Assembly: GCA_047974415.1 (NCBI GenBank)
Contig: JBKECH010000005.1
Location: 1 to 56,720, forward strand
Length of the DNA stretch: 56,720 nucleotides
Direction of reading: 5' to 3'
DNA from: JBKEAJ01 sp047974415
GTDB taxonomy: Bacteria; Bacteroidota; Bacteroidia; Bacteroidales; Prolixibacteraceae
Shown: piece after piece, positions 53,130 through 56,720 of the stretch
Layout: every line of letters starts with the position of its first letter
Numbering within the stretch: position 1 is the first letter of the stretch
Notes under the pieces: model-generated
What the model was told of the DNA's origin: nothing
The model's input: only the letters and a program-made list of their open reading frames with translations
Databases searched by the model: none
Program-made: the position numbers and the translations under genes

Positions 53130-55225
53130 GCAAATTAGCTAGCGCCTTATTTTTAAGTGTCTTTTCGTGGCAAACTCTTTTTGCCAGCGAAGGAATGTGG
53201 ATACCAATATTTCTGAATAAGTATAATATTGAAGATATGCAGAAAATGGGCTTCAAGCTCAGTGCTGAGGATATATACAGCATCAACAATTCGAGCATCA
53301 AGGATGCCGTGGTAATATTTGGAGGAGGTTGCACAGGCGAGCTAATTTCCGACGAAGGTCTGCTCATCACCAATCATCACTGCGGCTATGATCAGATACA
53401 GAGCCACAGTAGTGTGGAGCACGACTATCTTACAAATGGCTTTTGGGCAAAGTCTCGCAAGGAAGAATTACCCAACGACGGCTTGTCGGTAAAGTTTGTA
53501 GAGCGCATAGACGATGTTACAGCGAAGGTGTTGCTAGGGACGGAGAATATGAGCGACTCCATGGCGCAAGCAAGTATAGAGGACCGAAGTAAGGCAATAG
53601 CCAAAGAGGCATCTAAAGACGGCAAATACTACACTTTGGTAAAACCTCTTTTTTACGGCAATCAGTATTTCTTGTTTGTGTACAAAGAGTATAAGGATGT
53701 ACGATTGGTGGGTGCACCGCCCTCGGCTTTAGGGAAGTTTGGAGGCGACACCGACAACTGGATGTGGCCACGCCATACTTGCGACTTCTCGCTGTTCCGA
53801 ATATACGCCAATGCCAACAATGAACCGGCAGAGTATAGTCAGGAAAACAAAGCCTACAAAGCCCGATACAGCTTGCCCATATCACTAAAAGGTGTCAAAG
53901 AGAACGATTTTACAATGATATTAGGATTTCCAGGGTCGACTCAAGAATATCTACCATCGCAAGCAGTGAGCATCCTAAAAGACCAGAGCTATCCCGACAA
54001 GGTGGCGATTAGGGATGTCAAGCTGAATATCCTTCGGAAATACATGGAGCAGTCGCCAGCAGTAAGAATAAAATATGCAGCTAAGTATGCGCGAGTGAGT
54101 AATGCGTGGAAAAAATGGCAAGGCGAAATTGTGGGGCTAAACGAGCTGAATGCCCTAGGCTATAAACAACAGTTTGAGAAGGACTTTCAGGCGTGGGCAG
54201 AAAAGAAACACCAGGATTATGCGGATGTGTTGAGAAATATTGCTGAAATATACTCCGATGCCAGCAAGGTGTATAAGACCTATGACTACTATCGGGAAGG
54301 CATTTACGGCTCGACAGACGTAGCGAGACTTATCAGCACTGTATCCAAAGAATTGTCGACGGACTGGAATGTGGAGGAGCTCGGAAAGATGACAAAATCA
54401 GTATTTAAAGATTATTTCAAAGATGCCGACAAAGAGACTTTTGTTGCATTGATGGGCAAATGTATAGCCGACCTAGGTGCAGGCGCTTTGCCAGAAGGTT
54501 TTGTTTCTAAATACACAAGCGATTATTTGACAGAGATATATAACAAGTCCTTGTTTATTGATGTGGGAAAGACCGGAAAACTACTTGCTATGTCGGCAGA
54601 GGAGGCAAAGAAAGAATTTGCCAATGATGCTCTAGCTCAGATGTTTGCAGGCCTAGACGATAAATACAGAGGTGACGTAAAACCTGCCTACGACATATTT
54701 ATGGCAAAAGCCACGGCCGCACAAAAGCAATATATGAAGGGCATAATGGAATATAGAAAGAATGAAAAGATATATCCAGATGCCAACTTTACTATGCGAG
54801 TCTCTTATGGGCGAATAAACGGCAGTTATCCTCGCGACGGACTGTATTATTTACCACAAACATCTGTGGAAGGGGTGCTTGCAAAGGATAATCCAGACAT
54901 ATACGACTACCGTGTACCCGAAAAACTCAAAGAGTTAGTAAGAAATAAGGACTATGGCAAATATGATGAAAATGGAAAGCTCTATACTTGCTTTCTTGCC
55001 TCGAACCACACCACTGGAGGTAATTCTGGAAGTCCTGTATTAAATGCGAATGGCGAACTTGTCGGGGTTAATTTCGACAGAACATGGGAGTCTACCATGA
55101 GTGATATCTTTTACGATGCACAACGCTGCCGAAATATTGCTTTAGATATCAGATATGCTCTTTTTATCATCGATAAGTTTGCTGGTGCGTCTTATCTGAT
55201 TGACGAAATGACATTAAAACAATAA
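53126..55225 (+). CDS. dpp11: S46 family dipeptidyl peptidase, DPP11 type
   Basis: Periplasmic serine dipeptidyl peptidase of 699 residues, close to DPP7 at 41.4 kb in layout. Signal peptide (1-20, ASEGM end). The catalytic segments are TNHHCGYDQ, DTDNWMWPRHTCDF and TGGNSGSPV with Ser634. Eighteen residues after the serine is Arg652, matching Arg673 of the known DPP11 enzymes. That residue gives specificity for Asp or Glu at P1. The start at 53126 overlaps the maf stop (ATGA); a frame from 53018 would be inside maf. Together the two enzymes should release a wide range of dipeptides. Confidence 0.9.
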   Translation: MSKLASALFLSVFSWQTLFASEGMWIPIFLNKYNIEDMQKMGFKLSAEDIYSINNSSIKDAVVIFGGGCTGELISDEGLLITNHHCGYDQIQSHSSVEHDYLTNGFWAKSRKEELPNDGLSVKFVERIDDVTAKVLLGTENMSDSMAQASIEDRSKAIAKEASKDGKYYTLVKPLFYGNQYFLFVYKEYKDVRLVGAPPSALGKFGGDTDNWMWPRHTCDFSLFRIYANANNEPAEYSQENKAYKARYSLPISLKGVKENDFTMILGFPGSTQEYLPSQAVSILKDQSYPDKVAIRDVKLNILRKYMEQSPAVRIKYAAKYARVSNAWKKWQGEIVGLNELNALGYKQQFEKDFQAWAEKKHQDYADVLRNIAEIYSDASKVYKTYDYYREGIYGSTDVARLISTVSKELSTDWNVEELGKMTKSVFKDYFKDADKETFVALMGKCIADLGAGALPEGFVSKYTSDYLTEIYNKSLFIDVGKTGKLLAMSAEEAKKEFANDALAQMFAGLDDKYRGDVKPAYDIFMAKATAAQKQYMKGIMEYRKNEKIYPDANFTMRVSYGRINGSYPRDGLYYLPQTSVEGVLAKDNPDIYDYRVPEKLKELVRNKDYGKYDENGKLYTCFLASNHTTGGNSGSPVLNANGELVGVNFDRTWESTMSDIFYDAQRCRNIALDIRYALFIIDKFAGASYLIDEMTLKQ

Positions 55226-55235
55226 AAATAACTGT

Positions 55236-55293
55236 CATTTTGTCACTGTTTTTTGTAGGTGTTTCTCTAAACGAGCCATTTTGTCGCCGTTTT
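55236..55293 (+). promoter_or_regulatory. Paired upstream repeats at hsp20 promoter
   Basis: CATTTTGTCACTGTTTT (55236-55252) and CATTTTGTCGCCGTTTT (55277-55293) match at 15 of 17 positions and are 41 bp apart, close to four helical turns. Such paired sites upstream of a sigma-54 promoter suggest activator binding. Confidence 0.6.
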
Positions 55294-55298
55294 CGCAG

Positions 55299-55314
55299 TG
55301 GTATAAGAATTGCA
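55299..55314 (+). promoter_or_regulatory. Sigma-54 (RpoN) promoter of hsp20
   Basis: TGGTATAAGAATTGCA fits the -24/-12 consensus TGGYAYRNNNNTTGCW at every fixed position, with 10 bp between GG and GC. It lies 44 bp before the ATG, placing the start site at about 55326. No TAnnTTTG box is near. Confidence 0.7.
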
Positions 55315-55358
55315 TATAATCAATCGGAAACGAATTGAAAATTTAAAAACAAAAGATT

Positions 55359-55772
55359 ATGTTAGCAATTAATAGAAATTTTATGCCACGGTTTTTCAAT
55401 GAAAATATTCATCAAGCAATGAGAAACCACAATGAGAGAACATCAAGCCCCAGGGTGAATGTTTCAGAGTTTGAAGAGAACTTCGTAATTGAGCTTGCCG
55501 CTCCAGGTTATGAGAAAGATAGCTTTGAGCTTGAAATGCACGACAACACCTTGTCTATAAAGAGCGAAGTGAAGAAAGAACACGACGGCTCTAGCAATAA
55601 GTTCACTATACGAGAGTTTAGCTGCGAGAGTTTTGAACGGAGTTTCACTGTTAACAAAGACTTGATAGACCACGAGAATATTTCGGCCTCGTACCACAAT
55701 GGTATATTGTACGTAACTCTACCCAAAAACAAGGTGGAAGAGAAAAGCCCGAAAAAAATAGAGGTGAATTAA
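55359..55772 (+). CDS. Hsp20/alpha-crystallin small heat-shock protein
   Basis: Small heat-shock protein of 137 residues that holds unfolding proteins. The alpha-crystallin domain covers about 28-125: NVSEFEENFVIELAAPGYEKDSFELEMHDNTLSIKSE and FERSFTVNKDLIDHENISASYHNGILYVTLPK. The GILYVTLPK strand is the family signature. It stands alone with a sigma-54 type promoter and a strong terminator. Family members often respond to heat or envelope stress. Confidence 0.95.
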   Translation: MLAINRNFMPRFFNENIHQAMRNHNERTSSPRVNVSEFEENFVIELAAPGYEKDSFELEMHDNTLSIKSEVKKEHDGSSNKFTIREFSCESFERSFTVNKDLIDHENISASYHNGILYVTLPKNKVEEKSPKKIEVN

Positions 55773-55796
55773 TACTACATTAGTAGTAGTAAGACT

Positions 55797-55830
55797 AAAA
55801 CGGACTCCCGCCTAAGGGAGTCCGTTTTTT
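55797..55830 (+). terminator. Rho-independent terminator after hsp20
   Basis: A 9-bp perfect stem CGGACTCCC with GGGAGTCCG, extended by A-T pairs, loop of six and T6 directly after. Confidence 0.92.
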
Positions 55831-55851
55831 ACACTATGTAGAGCTCGTCTT

Positions 55852-56026
55852 CTATAAAGTTCAATATCTGCGTTATGCTCGCTTTGCGAATTAGTCATTT
55901 ATACAAGTAGAGACGCCCAACTTGGGCGTCTCTACTTGCAATTCACAAACTCCTAGTATACAGAACTGCAGACCTTGATATTTAACCTTATAGTTCAGGC
56001 TCTTAACATTATGGACAGGCACTAGT
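55852..56026 (-). repeat. Intergenic repeat element A, copy 6, with long palindrome
   Basis: ATAAAGTTCAATATCTGCG at one end; TATAGTTCAGGCTC and ATTATGGACAGGCACTAG at the other. The core is a perfect 17-bp inverted repeat with one central base (55904-55938, arms CAAGTAGAGACGCCCAA). Confidence 0.75.
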
Positions 56027-56029
56027 AAT

Positions 56030-56205
56030 TTGTTAATGGTTAATGATGAACCCTCAACCAACAATGTCACCCTTTCGGGTTTGAAAGACAGATGCTTAAT
56101 GGAAACTTCCATGCAGTAGCTTGTAAGCTGTAATCTATAGGCTATATGCTGTAGGCTATAAGCCTTATTACACACAGGAGGATGATTATAAACCTTAAAC
56201 TATAA
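56030..56205 (+). repeat. Long intergenic repeat element D, copy 2 (internally shortened)
   Basis: TTAATGGTTAATGATGAACC, TCAACCAACAATGTCACC, TTGAAAGACAGATGC, GGAAACTTCCATGCAGTAGC, GGAGGATGATTATAAACC. It matches the reverse complement of 48228-48470, but about 100 bp of the middle is missing. Its last part equals module B. With element A it explains the 55831-56295 gap. Confidence 0.7.
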
Positions 56206-56295
56206 ACGATTCAATCCTCAACAAAGGACAAAATGTATTCTAGCCCTGAACTTGAGTTAGTGTTTGTTCTGGGTTTATGCCTGAATATCAATGTG

Positions 56296-56720
56296 CTAGC
56301 AATCTAGTTTCTCTATTTCGTCTTTACTTAGTCCCGAAGAAGTCATAATGATTTCAATGGCAACACCACTCTGCAATAATTTTCTTGCCATCTCTATCTT
56401 ACCTTCTTTTCTGCCTTCTTCTCTACCCTTTATTATTCCTTTTTCCATTCCTTTTTCCATTCCTTCTCTCATTCCTTCTCTCATTCCTTCCTCTAGACCC
56501 TCCTTGCTTTTGCCGCTGATAAGTGTACGCTCGCGACTGACAATGTCCCAGTAGCGGTCGTAAGACTCTAACTCGCCGATGGTAAATGCCGATTCTTGCA
56601 AGATACTTAAGGCTTGTACCAGCTCCTCGGACTCGCTCATGCCATTGGGAACCAGCGAGGTGCCGTCTTTTATTTCGGTTAGAAAGCGCAACCACAGCAC
56701 CATCATCTTCTTGTCGCTAA
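56296..56720 (-). CDS. Rpn-family (PDDEXK transposase-like) protein, C-terminal part
   Basis: C-terminal 140 or so residues of a recombination-promoting nuclease-like protein; the frame is open to the window edge, so the N-terminal nuclease core is outside. The end of the catalytic domain reads KKMMVLWLRFLTEI. A helical Met/Glu/Gly-rich region follows, with repeats of EGMR, EKGM and EGRKEG (about 75-105 from the first Met at 56706), and then IEMARKLLQSGVAIEIIMTSSGLSKDEIEKL, the usual tail of this family. The repeated coding stretch at 56436-56498 is made of near-identical 12-base units and may vary in length. Confidence 0.8.
   Translation of the reverse strand, partial: SDKKMMVLWLRFLTEIKDGTSLVPNGMSESEELVQALSILQESAFTIGELESYDRYWDIVSRERTLISGKSKEGLEEGMREGMREGMEKGMEKGIIKGREEGRKEGKIEMARKLLQSGVAIEIIMTSSGLSKDEIEKLDC

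Noticed and set aside
55904..55938. The 17-bp perfect inverted repeat as a terminator
   Set aside because: No T-run on either side, and the real hsp20 terminator is 75 bp upstream. It is the core of element A.

Overview
The window comes from a member of the Bacteroidota, most likely order Bacteroidales. The evidence is a SusC/SusD pair, promoters of the Bacteroidetes type (TTTG-N19-TAnnTTTG), the fused SecDF, the Bacteroidetes-style omega subunit, two S46 dipeptidyl peptidases, a PorD-like protein and many lipoproteins. Gene density is normal, but the gaps are full of repeats. No tRNA, rRNA or CRISPR array was seen.

Layout. (1) 1-16.4 kb is a polysaccharide utilisation locus. On the + strand it has the 3' part of a sulfatase, a GH78-type alpha-L-rhamnosidase, a GH3 beta-glucosidase and a GH2 beta-galactosidase. 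These end at a terminator followed by a degenerate class IIC group II intron. On the - strand it has a SusC/SusD pair and a DUF4832-type lipoprotein. (2) 16.6-21.0 kb has the SRP RNA (-) and a + strand housekeeping run: DUF4199, dolichol-phosphate-mannose-synthase-like GT2, folP, the diadenylate cyclase cdaA and an NMO/FabK-like flavoprotein. (3) 21.4-24.8 kb (-) has a GH29 alpha-L-fucosidase, an FKBP-like lipoprotein and a DHH phosphoesterase. (4) 25-34 kb has secDF, a TetR regulator, ferredoxin-NADP reductase and a PBP4-type carboxypeptidase, then hisS and a flavin-binding-fold protein (-). (5) 34.4-46 kb (+) has grpE-dnaJ, the run bamD-rpoZ-coaBC-porD-like-recN, dpp7, an alpha/beta hydrolase and metK. 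(6) 46-56.7 kb has a Big_5 lipoprotein (-), a LysM/PBP1-fold protein, DUF2520-kdsC-maf-dpp11, hsp20, and the 3' part of an Rpn-family nuclease at the right edge.

How the parts fit. The first region imports and trims a sulfated, rhamnose-, galactose- and perhaps fucose-containing glycan. The two S46 enzymes match complementary substrate specificities: glycine at the S1 position predicts DPP7, and arginine predicts DPP11. CdaA and the DHH protein could make and break down c-di-AMP. KdsC supports lipopolysaccharide synthesis. BamD, SecDF, the PorD-like protein and the LysM protein belong to envelope biogenesis.

The most unusual content is between genes. Several dispersed, mosaic, hairpin-forming repeat families recur. 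One family ends exactly at the start codons of four unrelated genes (tetR, grpE, DUF2520, kdsC). Two others look like MITEs. Other points are a structured metK leader with SAM-II-like features, a canonical sigma-54 promoter with paired upstream repeats at hsp20, a G11 tract upstream of susC, and an intron fossil with changes at key ribozyme positions. All calls come from reading the sequence; no database search was run.
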